Source: Cardiocondyla obscurior
Lineage: Eukaryota > Arthropoda > Insecta > Hymenoptera > Formicidae
Direction: 5' to 3'
Assembly (NCBI RefSeq): GCF_019399895.1
Contig: NC_091882.1
Location: forward strand, 806,001 to 870,000
Length of the DNA: 64,000 bases
Under the pieces are notes generated by a model. It worked only from the letters and a program-made list of their open reading frames with translations, did not search any database and was not told where the DNA came from. Both the position numbers and the translations under genes were made by a program. This document shows, piece by piece, positions 1 through 14,268 of this stretch; the first letter of the stretch is position 1; every line of letters starts with the position of its first letter.

Positions 1-2990
1 AGCATGCACAATGCTCATTACAAGGCAGCTAGTTAAACGGCGTGTAATTAAGAATAATTATTCCGCCCAGTCCAAATAATAAATAATACCATTCTGCAAT
101 AATGTCCGGCGGCATTAAGCGCGGATTATTCCGCAATCGTTCCATACCGTTATAGCGTTAGACGCATAAACGTGTAATCTATATGCGTTCGCTGTCCTCC
201 TAGGCAGGTAATAGTATTTTGCTTGTCTCGTTGTTTTCGAATTTTTTTTTTTATGACATTAAAAAAGAACAGTACACAGAGACTCCTCATATCTCGGAAA
301 TCATTTTAATTATGGTGAACAAAAAATATGAGACCGAGAGGGTCAAGTGACCTATTCGCGGCCGGCGAATAGGTGAAGGTTTCGAAATTAATCTTCGCAT
401 CCCATCGCGATCCTCGGGATACCTGCGAAATGCGGTAGCGGGATTACATGCAGATTTCACGTGCGGCGACGACACGGCCGGGTCGTTGCGGCTTTTTGCA
501 CGCGTTTTCGATAGGCGGACGTGCGAATACACGGACGGTGGAGAACGGGCACCGCTCGCACTTACGCACGTGATATTCTGCGTGCGCGCGTGTGCGTGTG
601 CATGCGCGTGAAAGAAGATCGAAAACCATAAGAGAGACAAGGCCGCTTAAGAAAAGGCAGTGAGATACGCACATTGTATAGGACTTCGGTAGATAGGTAA
701 TTAACCCGTTATCTCCGGCATCCGGTCGCGATTAATTTCACGTCTCGCCATGCGGCGCAATATTCTTCACGCGTGTCGCGCGTCCGCAACGACATCGAGC
801 GACATTAATCGACCGACGGCTTTTCAGCTGTGCAAATTAGTGTGCCCTGTATCGATTTTTCGAACACGACCGCATGCTGTTTTTTTTTTTTTTTTTCTTT
901 CTTTTTTTTTTCTCGTGTCGAAATAACGAAGGCGGTGCGACGGTTCAACGCGATGCTGGATTTTCTTGCCGCTAGAGCCCAATTATTTTCGCTCCGGTAT
1001 CACGGATTATTATTGGCTCGTAGATGAATCGACTGAACATTTCCTCTAAGTATTATCTCGATTCTTAAAGACCGGTTGACGTTTTATAACTTTGTAATAC
1101 AGCCGGTAGCACAACCGGTTTTCTTGCTTAGAAAGCGATATCTTTTTTCGATATCGCCTGTGTACTATCGCGTATCGATTTGTCAGACGATAAACACCAG
1201 CGGCGTTGTAAACGGCGAAATAATTATCGAGAAGCAGCGATCGTTAATGCTCTTAATACTCGCCTTGACGGTAAAAAGAAAGGACTCTATCAGACAGCAT
1301 CGGCTTTCGCGATTCGACGACATCTTGACGGAAATCGTGCAAGTGCACGCGTGGGATCGATGCTCCGGATATACGATTCGAAAATGAGATTCTGTTTCAA
1401 GGTGACGTGCGCCGACTTCGCGGAACTGATCGTGGTCGTGTAAAACGAACGGGCGATATTCCTCGCCGATACTTTCCCGGTCTTTTGTTCGCTGAATCCT
1501 AATGATGATTACGACAACGATGCGGCGACGTAATATGCGCTCCGATCATTAAACTCGGTTATTTAACGTCTCAATGCATCCAGGCAATAATCTCGGCGCT
1601 AATTAGCGAGGCGGTTACGACACCCGGACGGTTACACGAATTTTTGTGCGGCCGCGTGAAAGAGGATTCGCGACGGCGATTAATTTCAAGGGTAGCCGCG
1701 CAATCGCGGGATGATGACATCATTTTTCTGTGCATTTCTATACGCAACCGAGCGCTGTTCACCCGTCGCCATTTGCGTCGATCGTTGCGTAATCCCAGCT
1801 GGATCGAGCACGCGCGCGTCTGCGGTTCTTTGTACGGCAAAGCGTTTTGATATCGGCGATATTTGTTACTTTTTCATTTTCGCTCGTAATTAAAACACCG
1901 GATGAGCGCGGGCGCACATTCAATTATATGTTTTGGTAAATGTAGAAGAATTAACTCTTTACTTCGTCTATCTAATACGATTTTTAAATGTTACGTTTAA
2001 AAAAAAAAAAAAATATTTTAATGAAATGTATTTTAATTTATAATTTTTTCTTCGTACGTGAGGAATTTAGTTGCGAATTCGTAGTTACGAAACGCGCTGT
2101 TGCGCGTTATCTTTTTTCGTTCTTCTTTCTTCCGCCGATACGATAAAGTTAATTTTTTTTTTTTTTTTTTTCAACGGAGTGCGAGTTTGAAAACCAGCTC
2201 ATAGAATCGTGATCGTGCGCAATCAGGGTTCTGATTAATAGAATTGCTTATTTGCGCATAGAACTACTTTTTACTTCGAAACTGCCGTAACGCCGGAGTA
2301 CGCGCGAGTAAGAAAAAAGCTGCAACCGGGGATTCTAATCGCAGCTGTCAATGTCTCATAAAGTTCCAACGGAGGTTTCAGAAACGAGTGTCGCGAAATA
2401 AAAAAAGAGGCAGTACTTTCGACGGTATATTCGCTCCGCGTTATTTAACGTCGTCGAGCGTCTCGCCGTATCGAGAGATCCGTCAAATTACTGGAGGCCG
2501 GCGACGGCCAGGTGGCCGGGGCATTTCTATTTAGACGCGCGGCGATAGGAAAACGTCGATTCGACAAAACTATAGGAACCGGTTTCGAACGATCCTGTTG
2601 ATCGATTAATGGGGGACTTTTTCTTCGACGGCGCGACGGCCGGCATCGCTCGTGTTGCCGCTGGTAGTCTTAAAGCCGTCACGTCACCGGACACCTCCGC
2701 TATTCTTCTGCACGGATGGTTGAGCGCGGCGAATCGCGATTAGGCGCGCGGGAGCCGCGCGCCACGCGCAACGCGAAATCCGGTAATCGAGAATTTTTGC
2801 GGCGGCCCAGCTCCGGACAAGTGGCGAACGACAAATGCCCCGGGACCGTTACACATTTTCACGGCGACTTTTACGCCAGGGCCCGCTTCGTTTCGATACA
2901 GGTGCGAGAACGGTCATATTGACGCGAGACGCGCGCACGCTAACGTAACGACGCGGAAAGGCGGAAACTGCCACGGTCCGAGAGCGGCTC

Positions 2991-3013
2991 GAGCGAGCGA
3001 GCGAGCGAGCGAG
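2991..3013. repeat. GAGC tetranucleotide tandem repeat
   Basis: The unit GAGC is repeated nearly six times without interruption (23 bases). It is a short microsatellite in otherwise unique GC-rich DNA. Confidence 0.9.
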
Positions 3014-5762
3014 GCTACGCCGTGATACGCGGAGGTAAAACCGTAAAAAGTATACCGCGTAACAAGGTGAGCGACGGTAATGCGCTGTTCATGCTATCTT
3101 CTAATTTGCCGCGCGTAAGAAACCCTCGGCAACGAAACGATAGCGTACGACGGAGCAGACAATGTTTTATCTCGTTACGGCACAATATTTAATTCTATAT
3201 GAGCTTAATTAATGTCACCGTTTGATAAGCGCATGAACCGTTCATTAGCGTGCGGTTATTACAGTCATAACAAAGTAATTAGAGACGCGAGGGAATTGTG
3301 AATTTTGCGAATAACTTTTATCTATCAGTTGCGAAAGATGCTCGAGTCTTCTTTTTTTTTCACCTCACGTGTATCGCGATTAATATCGCGCGAGAGCGCG
3401 GTGCTTCGTGGTCGATTAAAAAATGCTCAGCGAGGCAAAAAGGACCGTCGGGGAAAACGGATTCGAATACCGGGGAAATATCAAATCTCATTAGAATCGT
3501 TTTCCAGTTGACCGTAAAATTTAGTTTCGCATGTTGTTCGGCCCGACCCTCCAATTACGGTAGCTCGCGAGTGGACAAAGGCAAAGTACAAATGCGCGCG
3601 GTGCATTTTTCGGTGACGTAGCGCTCTACGAGCCACCGTATTTTTACGCCGCGGTCAAGGGGAAGGGCTTGTATCGCGGCCTCGGATCTTCACCGGTAAA
3701 AAGCCCGCTTTTCTTCGTAAATTAAAGACCCGCGGCTATTTTCGGTGGCGGATGTGACGTTGCAACCTTCGGAAGTGGCTCTTTTTGTCGAAGCCGCAGT
3801 TCGGACCTGCGGCCGGCCACTTAACGACCGGTACACACCGCCCCTCGTTCGTATATTCCGAGGGATGACACGGAGTAAGAATGTGTGATGTATGTCACTC
3901 AAAAATACCATGAATATTAAAGTTCGAGTTGGTCGTCGCTTTGAATGCCGCTTCGCGCCGTCGCCTCTCGAATAACGTACAACGTACACGAATGAGCGGC
4001 ATTATTTTATTAATAATGCGCCCGTGGCTGTATTTTGCATTTAAATTTCGCGAAAGGAGGAAACGATGTTAGAAGCGAATAGAGCGTTGCGCGTGGCACG
4101 ATTATTCCACGTCCACTGGAAGGGTCGATGTAAAAAGCCGCCCGAGTAATAACCTTCTCTTTGCGCGATAATGATCCACCGATAATTCGGGACACGTGTA
4201 AGAAGAAGCGACCCGTTGGAAAGATTATAACGATGGTGTAGCGAAACGCGGATCCCGAAGAAGCGTGTGTTGCGCCCGTTCTCTCCTTGCCGCCCGTTCG
4301 TTCTTCGTGCGCACCTTGAAAGAGAACGAATGAGACGGCGGTTTCTTCGCGGTCTCGAGCTTTAACAGGCGTGCAGCCTCGTTCGCAAAAGCGACGGCAA
4401 CGTTAACGGGGACTGCGGGATTCTCGTTAAATGCCGAATATATGTGAGGAGTCGCGACGTACAGGGGACAACGTTAACCCGCGCGCGAAACCTGCGAATA
4501 TTATATAAATTTGCGAATGGATTACACAAATATATAAATAATGAATTTTTCAACGCGCGAAGCGCCACTTGACTTTTTTTTCCAATTCTTTTTATTTAAA
4601 TGCGAATTTAATATTTGAGTCGCATAAGTCTCGCTTCTCGCAACAGAATACGTTCGTGAAACGCGCTGCGTGCACACAAAGAAAGTACTGTTACTTCTCC
4701 AAATACTTTCCCGCCATCGATTTCAGCTTGATTCTCTGAGAGCTTTTATCGCCCGGCGAATTTCACGACGACGAACAGCGCGTCGTTGCCTGATGATCTC
4801 CCGCGATGAGAAGTAGGAATCTCCGGGTCGCGACCAACTGTCGTTTGTCGGTGGTTACGTCGCATAGCTTTCCGCTTTGACGCCGCGTATCATTTGCGAT
4901 TCCGCGCGGAATTCCGCATATATTGTATATATATATATACATTACCCGCGGTTCGCGTAATTCGAAATAAGTATCGGGACACGCGTAATACGCGGAATGG
5001 CGAGGAAATGTCGTGTAATTTATCACGTTGTCGATGGCGACAACTCTATTCGGTGGGACATATGGCGCGAGCATTGTAACGCATACTTAGAGAAACTGGA
5101 GAGTTGCGGGGCCATGTCAAAGTGCAAAAATGACGCGAGTAATTACGCGACGCATGCTAATGCTATCGATTGATCTCGGCTTTCGTCCCGCGTTCCCGTT
5201 ACGACATTGTTCCCCAGCATCCGGTAACGGATACCGCGCCGCGGCAGCATTATGCCCCCTCTCCCACAATCGGTCAATTCGTTCTTCCTTTGGAAAGTCC
5301 TTCCGACAGAGAACACATTGTTCCCGGATATGCCATTACGGGCAATCGCAATCTCACGCTGCCATCGAGCCCGGCCACTACCTCCGGTATTCGATACAGT
5401 ACTTTATTAAATTTGATTACGGTCATCATCGCCGTCTTATAGCCGGGCCATTAGCGGCCGGGGCATGTCGCCTAATACGCCACTCGGCGTAGCGCGAAGA
5501 TTTATATACGCCCGGCGCGACGTATATAATAATTAGGATTCGCGAGGACGACGGAGCGAGAAGAAGATAGAGAGAAACGAGCAATTGACTGTTCTCTTAC
5601 ACGTTTTACTGCGCGCGATAGGAGGAAAGGTTGGCAACGTGGGTCGACTCTTGCAGCCACGCGGTTAATTATGCCTTACTAACCAGCCGGAGGTGAGGCC
5701 CCATCTGGGTCCTGGGGCAGAGGCCCCAAAGGCAACCACGGGCACGATGGCACGACGATAAT

Positions 5763-5785
5763 CGCAAATTGGATTATAATTTGCG
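5763..5785. repeat. Inverted repeat, 8-bp arms around an ATTA-containing loop
   Basis: The arms CGCAAATT and AATTTGCG are perfect complements and flank the 7-base loop GGATTAT. The loop contains GGATTA, a core bound by some homeodomain classes. A regulatory role is inference only. Confidence 0.6.
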
Positions 5786-7184
5786 GGAGATAAGTCACGC
5801 TCGTCACCTCGACTGCGAAATGGCCGAGGGTGTCGTGTAGGAAGGGGGTGAGGGGGGGAGAGCAAGGAGGGCTCGTAAAAAGAAACCGCCGGTCGTCTCG
5901 AGAATCGCAGCGGTTCTCTCGCTGCCCCCGTCCCCCTTCTTGTCCCCTCGCGCTCGCCACCCTCTTCGTCAATTATTTAGTAATTGAATGCGAAGAAGCC
6001 GAGAGTCATCGTTTAAATTATCATTCCTGGCGAGCCACCGGCGGGCTTATTGTTTATCGCCATAGTGGGGACATTGGAATGAGGAAAGAAGGGGCCCCGG
6101 AGATCATCCCGCTTTCCCCCCTCGTACCTCCCCTGTCTCGTTTGTCAACTGTCCGTCGCGACGCGTTCCAATTGTTTTCTTTCTCCTCTCGCTCTTTTTT
6201 TCTCTTTTTTTTTTTCCACGAGGGTAGGCGCTTTGCGGAAGACCGAGTTCCCCGCGATACTCCCGCCGGAAATTCTGATTAAATAGCGCGGTGGAGTTGC
6301 GGTTTCGTCAGCGTCATCGCCGATGTCGCGCACACTTCGCGCAGAGCTTTTCGAGAGCGGTGAGAACGCGCGCGTCAAAATATTCGCACGGAGACGACCA
6401 CGATTACGCGATTACGCGCTGCCGAACGAGGCGCAAATTTATTTCGCCCCCGTCGATTCGTGTATTAATATATCGATCGGATGTATCGGGGACCTGGTCT
6501 CACCTTGACGGCAGAGGAACCACGTCGTCACCGCGAATCGAAGAGCGCAACTCGCCGCGCGCGGCCGATTCTTATCCGGCTAATAAATAGCCCGGGACGT
6601 GACTACAATGTTTCGTGACAAGTTAATCACGTGGCGAAGGAACGATCCCGCGAGAACGGGGGGCGGGGGCGACCGCGGGGGTGCGATGGATGAATCCACA
6701 GAAACCGCACATATTTATGTAAATGCGCGCGAACCGTCTTTTCTGCGTGTCCCTCCCCGGGAGCTCTTTGTTTTACAATAAACCACGCTCGCCGTACACC
6801 GTTCGCCGCCGACCATTTTTGTTTGCGATGACTCGGCGACTAGACGCGCCGGCAACCGCGTCGATCATCGGCCCCTGATTGGCATACGATTAACATTAAT
6901 CACGTGGGCCGTGCCCCGATTCGATACGGAATAACTTTCAGCCAGCAATGCCGCTGATATAATTTAAGGTGCACGGGATTACAAATATCTCCGGTAATTA
7001 GCGCTCGCACGAACCATCTATATCCTACTTGTAGATATAAAGAATTGATCTAGGGCGATCTTACAACCTCCCGAAATATTTGTTACTAAAATACACGTTA
7101 CTGTATAAATAATTGAATACAAATTTATGGCCGCATATTAATCATATTGATCACAGAACGCGATACTTGTAAGTTTTTTAATGG

Positions 7185-7210
7185 AAAAAAAAAAAAAAAA
7201 AAAAAAAAAA
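7185..7210. repeat. Poly-A tract (26 bases)
   Basis: This is an uninterrupted run of 26 A. It has no recognisable retroelement body on either side, so it reads as a homopolymer microsatellite rather than a retroposon tail. Confidence 0.9.
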
Positions 7211-10200
7211 TGTGATTAGAAGACAATTGTCTGGATAGGATCTTGTCTCCGGGCGCTCGCATTCCGCTCAGCTTCGTCTCTGTTTTTATACTTGTCTGCC
7301 GTGTGTTTATCAATTAGCGTCGCCCATAAGACCGCTTTTTATTAGGTGGAGTCGCGAGCGGTGTGACGAGGTCGCTCCAGCGCTTAGAGCTTAAAACTAT
7401 CCTCTTACTCGATCACGCGCCCCACCCACGGCGCCGGCCCCACGTAGATCCCAGGTTATATTTGTATTTCTTGATGCTTTAGCCGCGGTGCGGGGCTGGA
7501 TTAGCGCAAATGGTAATCCCGTAGGCAAAGCGCGGCATTACACGCGGTAGCGACCGTGTGTTTTTACAACGGGGACACGTTAACGCCCCGCGTCACTTGT
7601 TTCGTGTTTGCTCGCTCGTTTGATCTTTAAGCGCGCTTCATTTGACGCTTATTTGCCTTGCGAGAGCGGCGCGTGTGCCCCATCTCGCGCGTCTACGTCC
7701 GCGAGTCGCAACGTGCGCTGGTCTCTGAGATTTCTCAGCTCGTCTCGCGAGAGAAAAGGGAGCGAAGGCGGAAAAGTCGGAGGGACCGATTCCGACTATT
7801 AGCGACGACTTTTGCCCCTTGTGCCGCGCAAGTCGAGCGGAGCTTCGGCGCATTTTTAATATTTTCTTCTCTTCCCGTGGCGCGAAACAGACGTTAAACG
7901 AGTCTAATTTCGAGAGAGATTTGCGCAAGCTCGTAAAATAGATTGCGACTCATGGAGGAGATTTGCACGACCCGATATTTTCCGCGCAGCCATATGGCCC
8001 TTTAATTTGATCAAGTGTCGAGATGCTCGACACCGCGTCGTCATTTTCGTCGGGTCGCTCGAAACGCGCCATTTAATTTTTACCGAGACACCTGGTCGCG
8101 AAGGAAATTGGTGCCATTGTCATCTCAAGATTCGCCCGTGTACGCGTTTGTTGCATCTGTGCGGACGGGCGCGCGCGCGCGCGAGTGACGATTAATTCTT
8201 CCGTAACTCGCTGCCGTCAGGACGCGCGGATGTGAAAAATTTCGGACGGCCGGTAATGAGGCGCGTTCACAAAAGGGCCGCGTTCACGTCGGACGGCCAC
8301 TGTCATTTGTTCTTGGATCCACGGTCATTTATCTGAACGCGGGCCCTGGCCTCGGCTTTTGTTGCACACCGTCAAAACAGCATCGCGCAGCATTAACGAC
8401 TCCCGTCCCTCGCACGCCACCCTCTGCATGGGCAGGGTGGTGCCTCGCCATCGCCGCCTCGACCTCTAATGATACGTTCCTTGACAAATTTGGAGCCGAT
8501 AGACGGCCACATTGCGTGATTCCCGCAATGGTCGATCGTTCGCTTATCGAAACTGTCTCGCGAACGTCGATCATATCGCTCCCCCAGGGATTATCGTAAC
8601 GGGGGCACTGGTAAATTCGTTCGTTCGGTTTCGTTTACTTAGCTGATTATCTGCCGACTTTATCCCGAAAGGAACATGACGAAAGCGAGTGACGCGTAAT
8701 CTCTGTAGTCATCACATGGATTCACGTTCCGATACGTTCTGTTAAAAACGATCGGGGGGGCGACGGTTGGAGGAAAATTGCGCGATATTGGAGAAACGCT
8801 CGCGTTTAAAGGCCGCCGATAGATTAACGTGTGGCTTCGTGTAATCTATTAAGCGTTATGTGCGTATTGATTGCACATTAACGGTGCGTTATCGATAACA
8901 TTGTTACGTCTCATTAAAAATTTACATAGTTATATGCGCGCGAGGGTGTGTTACGTACACGTGTCTGCCATCGGTTATCTAAAATTAGCGGTTGGTGCAA
9001 ACAGGAATATATTAATACCGTGTTCACTTATTAACGTGGTATTACGCGAAATTATATCGTCGTAACTCATTCCGCGTAGTGATTTGTGTAGCGTCTAATG
9101 CATGATAATTATCGACTGTAGCGTGGCAAAAAGCAAATGCACGCTTCTGCAGCTAATAATCTATGAGAGTCGTTAAGAATTCAGATTATGTATCGGGACT
9201 TCTGATCACCGTTTACAGGTATCTATGACAGTCGGTATATTAATCAAACTATTTTTAAATAGGAGAGAGCAGGATATATATCGGTGCTCATGACTTGCTG
9301 TTACACTTCTCGACGTTTTGAACGGGTTATACAGACTAATTATTATCTACGTAACTAGATTTTAAACCAGTTTGCTATTAGTGACGATCATCCGCCGCGG
9401 TAGCCTTGAATGCGTATATTTCTAAGTATTTATAAGGTACAGAAAAAAATCGTCAATTACAAAATCTAGTAGTTGTAGCGCTGAATATTTCATTTCATCG
9501 CAAGGTATCTCAATCGAGCGTTCTATATTCAATATCATTGTAATTAGACTCCAGTTAAGTAAACGTTAATTAGAACAACGTAGTAATTTATTTTATTAAA
9601 ATAATCACGAGTTTACAAATGTGAGAAATAGGTAATTTTCCTGACAAAAAATTAATATATAAATTATTTCTTTTTTTTTTTTTTTTTAACAACGATAGAC
9701 TGTTTTATAATTAATTAAATTGAAAATCGTTGAATGTGCCCCGCGACATTCAAATATGACCGATGACGCTCGGTTGACAGTCACAGTGGCACCACCCACC
9801 GAGATTGCCGCGGGTATTATTAGCGTCTCGAGACAATTGACCGCCGCGAGTCATGACAGGGCGAGAAACCCAGTGAATTTATCGTAATTTTATGTATGGC
9901 ACAATCAGCGCGGGCTCGGTGGCGGATAAAAAGAAAGGCGAAGCGACGATGATTTACTGCCCTTTAAAAACGCTACCATAGAGGCCGATACTGGACCACA
10001 AAGCGGCGGAGGTTACGCATTTTCGACGCAGCGCGCATTGAAAGCGATACCTCGGGACGCATTCTTAAAACAGACATCAGAGGCGCGGCGGAGAGGCTCC
10101 TCACGCGGAACCGGTTTCGTATTTAGTCCGGCGAGATGCGTTTTTGATGACTCATATTAATTTGTTACTTATAACGGTGCGATTGCATCGCCCGGCGAAC

Positions 10201-13200
10201 GTCGCGTCGAATGTTCGTAATCGCGAGACGGCGGGTTTTCTCAATTTCCGCGCGTCGGTCGGGCGATAATTGCCGTTCCAGTTTGCGCGTTGATAAAGTT
10301 AATAAGCGGCGACACCGCGCGGCGGCACGCCGGCGTGATTAACCGTTGTTATCCGCGCGAGATGTGTGTACTTTGGAGCAAATGGAAACTCGACGGGCGT
10401 TATTAAGACATTGATCGTCGGAACGATTATAGCTACCTAACTTTCACACATACTCTCGACAGCCGGCGGCGAGTGAGCGAGCGCGACGCTACGGCCGCGA
10501 TGAACGAATTAGGTGCCTTAAAGAGCGCTGATTGCCTCACCGCGAGATCGATGCGAGATTTTCTAAGACCATTACTGCAGCGCGCGGTGTACATCACGGC
10601 GCGGCATCGGGGGCTTTGTTTTTGTGGGGGCAAGCAAGATGAATGACGAGAGGATTAATCGTCCCGACCGAGGCGGGGACGGCAGAAACCGCCGCGATTC
10701 TAAAACTGTGAACGTTGCTGCCTCGCGAGCATGTAACCGGTAATCGGTTGCGCACGTAGTTAAGTAATTTATGCGTCATGCAATCACGGATCTGCTACGG
10801 ATTGAGCACGGCGGCGGTGAGGAAAAAAAAAGAAAGAAAGAAAAAAAAAAAGAAAAACGAGAAGCTTGATCTACGAGATTTACTGCCTCTCGGTGCCCGG
10901 TGCTGAAGAGATGAAAGCTCTTTCTCCCTCTCCTCTTTTTCTCTCGGCGGACACAGAGGCGTTTACTCCGCTCTGCTAGCGCTGAAAACTGTTTTCTCAT
11001 TACGCGTCGAACAAAAGAACACGTTCACATTCCGATTACGTCAGTATTCGAAATAAAGCGATAACTCGGCGCGGTATGTCTCCGAGTGATTTCTTTGGAA
11101 ATAAAATTATGGGAAAGAGTCGAACGGCCGGGCGAAGTTAACGACGAGTTAGAGGTACGCGGCGACAGATAATGCGAGACCTAGCATGCATATACCCGTC
11201 CCTGAACGGGGATCAGCTGGCTTTACCTAACGATCGGAAACGATCTCGCGGCTCTTATGACTCGGCGGCTCGACGGCTGGCTGGTCTGCGCGGTGCAAAG
11301 ACCCGGCATACTTTGTAACCTCATATACCGTGGCTAATTGACACGCGAGGCGTAGGGTATCGCGTCGTGCAGGCGACGATAATCTGGGAAACACCGTCGC
11401 CGTATTATACTTTATAATAGTGCCGGTGGTCGACGGACGAAAATAAAAAAAAGTAAAAAAAAAAAAACCCTCCCCCCCGAATGAGGAATCGACGTCGACA
11501 TTCAATTTTCTTGCTGGATTGATGGCGCGGCCGACGTGGTGGAGGTGAAAGACGGCGGCACCTCGGAGGGAGAGACGCCGTCGACCGGCGGAAAAAGTCG
11601 TCCTGGCGGGTCGTAGCCGCCTCCTCTCGGAACTCTTTTATGCCACGCGAGCTGAACGATCGGCTCTTAATGAAGACGTATTACGTTGTTGTCGAGGACG
11701 TATCATTTAATGCACAAGTTGCTAATTCGCCATTTTGCAACCCGCTCGTTTCGCTGCCAACGTTTCTTATTCCAATAAATACGCGCGCGAATTGATTTCG
11801 CCACCCGCACGTGATCACGTTCAATGCTAATCGTGCCAAAGTTTGCGAGGAAACGTCGCGTTCGCGCCGCATCAAATCGTCGATTATTATTTAATTAATA
11901 TATTTTTGACGCGGGCGCCCGTCTCGGAAATTTCTTCGGGTGTCGCTCGTCACGTTCGCGACAGCGCGGCTTCTCGTGGAAAAGTCTTAAATCGCATCCA
12001 GACCTCGGAAAGCAAGTGGGTTACGTCACGCGACGAGCGTCGAGAATTTCAGAGCTGATACGTTGTTTTTAGCGTTCCTGCGGGAAGAGAGAGAAAGAGC
12101 GAGAGCCATTCCCAAGGCGGGACGAATGAGATATGTGGTAGGCGGGAAAAAACAAAGCGTTCTCTTGGAGGACCACCGTGGAATCGAGTGTTACTTGTCT
12201 TCGTAGCCGCATCGAGCGTCCCCCGCGGGCGCACTTGGTGCGCGCCGGCCGAGGGTGAAACGGTCAAATCGATACAGTGTTTTGTTTTAAGTGACGCTAA
12301 AAGGGTCTGACGAGACAAAACATCGGGGACACCCCCGTTGCTCGACGGTAAAATTTCCTCGCCATCTTGCCATTTGCTCGCTATCTCCATTGGGTGTTTG
12401 CCGCCCCGACAAATTGCGTTCGACTCTCGTATCTTGCGTCGACGGAAATGTAACTCTCGCGCGCGACTATAATTTATCTTAGATTTACGAAATCAATCAA
12501 GCCCACGTGGACCGTGGCTACGCGCGCAGCTTGTAACAGGCGATATAAAAGACCAATTGGAATCAACAGCATTTACGTAACGGTCGCAATTTTCACGAAG
12601 GAACGGGGGAAAAAAAAGCGTCGCGAGCACGCTCGAACGTCGTACAATATTTTCCAAACGAGCGGCCGTCATTTGGAAAACACAAAGTACCAACAGCGGT
12701 CTCTCTGTTAATAAATATGCGCGGTTTTGCGAAGCGCTCACCGCGGAGACCCATCGCGTCGCGTTTCCTCCCCGGGCAGCCGGGCGGACGCATTACATCG
12801 TTGATAAGTTTTTTCAATTCGCGAACGTTAAAAAACAAACGCGTTGCCTTCGGTGCCGGTTGGCCGCGCGCGCGGTCGATCAAAGCGCCGGCATTGTGAC
12901 GAGAAACACGAATTCCTGGTCTGGAAACGAGTGTTTTAACAACGCCAACTCCCCCTCAGGTCCCCTGCGCCCCGCTCGCGCCCCTCTGCCCGTGTCGCTC
13001 ACCCCCCTCGGTGCCCGGGCACGGCTCTCAAAATCTATTTTCATCGGCGGACAGATGTAACTTCGCTCTCTCGTGGCAGCGACGCGTGCATCGATCGTCA
13101 GATGTCTCTCGCCCACCTCCCCTGCATACGCTCTCTCTTCAATCTGCAGTCAATTGTTTCCAGCTAAACTGTTTGCCTTTCAGTCGGCACCCTTTTGCCG

Positions 13201-14252
13201 CGCGGCGCCGTCTATTTGCCCCGTTAAATGCGGCGCGCTTTCGCGACGCACCGAATTTTCGACGCGAGGACGTCGAGACGTCGAGACACGGCGCGGGAGG
13301 GTCGCGAGGAGCCGCGCCCCCCCTTTGATTTCCACGGATCTGCAGATTTAATAATTGACATCGCCATTAGATATATCGGATCGTAGAAATTCGCCTTCCG
13401 GCGTGGTGTCTCGCGATCGGTACCGAGTCCAGCAAATTATCTTACGCGGGAGAGCGGTATGGACCGTCCGATATTTAAGAGACCTTTTCGGCTTCGGCCG
13501 TCGCCAGGGCGATTAGGTTGTCGCGCGGGATTCGATTACGACCGGATCCCATTTCGGCGGCTGTAGTTTATTTTTACGCCATCGAGCACCCGCCTCTCCC
13601 TTTGCTCTTCTTCCTTCTCTCCCCCTCTCCCCCGGTCGCAATCACGAGCACGGTGAAATTAAGACGCCACCGCGTGTTATAGGTTTTCAATTCGAAAACA
13701 ATTAATCACCACCGTCTCCCGCGCCCGCGCCTTATCCGGTAACGGCTTAATTATAAAACAATCATACGCGGCCGGTACGCGTAAAAGGCGATCGTGCGCC
13801 CGCCGTGGAATATGTGCTAAATCATCTGCAGGTCGTTTGTTAGCAGGTATCGGGCCCTTTTTCCTGATATAACTACCCGCCGTGAGTGCACAAAATGAGA
13901 GACGATACCTTCGACGATACACCGGGTAATCTGCTCTCGTTCTTTCTTCCGTTCGACTTCAACGAGCCTGCGGAGTCACCGGTATTCTAAGTGAATAAAC
14001 CGCGAGAATTTCATTAATCTTCGATTGAAATTTCAGACCCTTTGACGCTAAACGCACGACGGAATCGTAAAGAATCGTGCCAGGGATGATTTTAAATGTC
14101 GCCTGTTTCTAAAATGATAATAAATGTTTAAGGAACCTGTCAGAATCTCAGAACGTCGGTATATCTAGACACAAAATTAATCCGCCGACTATCGCCGCCG
14201 GTTTAAAATGTTCCGAGAGCGATTTATTTTCTACGTCCGCGCACAATGACTC

Positions 14253-14268
14253 TTTCGGCCGGCCGAAA
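14253..14268. repeat. Perfect 16-bp palindrome
   Basis: The left arm TTTCGGCC is followed directly by its reverse complement GGCCGAAA. There is no spacer and no gene model covers it. Confidence 0.85.

Larger units (their letters stand above)
1..7184. other. Gene-poor, CpG-rich non-coding stretch (distal Optix flank)
   Basis: I find no supportable gene here. Open frames are short, occur on both strands over the same bases, and resemble no family I recognise, as expected by chance in GC-rich DNA. Visible structure includes poly-T runs (for example 2153-2171), a GAGC tetranucleotide repeat, a CT-rich stretch near 6,100-6,220, a TA microsatellite near 4,920-4,940 and an 8-bp-arm inverted repeat at 5,763-5,785. 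TAATTA-type homeodomain motifs are common, for example near 3,200-3,290. A role as cis-regulatory DNA of the minus-strand Optix gene (downstream or intronic side) is inference. Confidence 0.55.

Noticed and set aside
7141..7210. Poly-A tract as a retroposon tail
   Set aside because: No element body, target-site duplication or coding remnant was found next to it. Similar homopolymers are scattered through the window.
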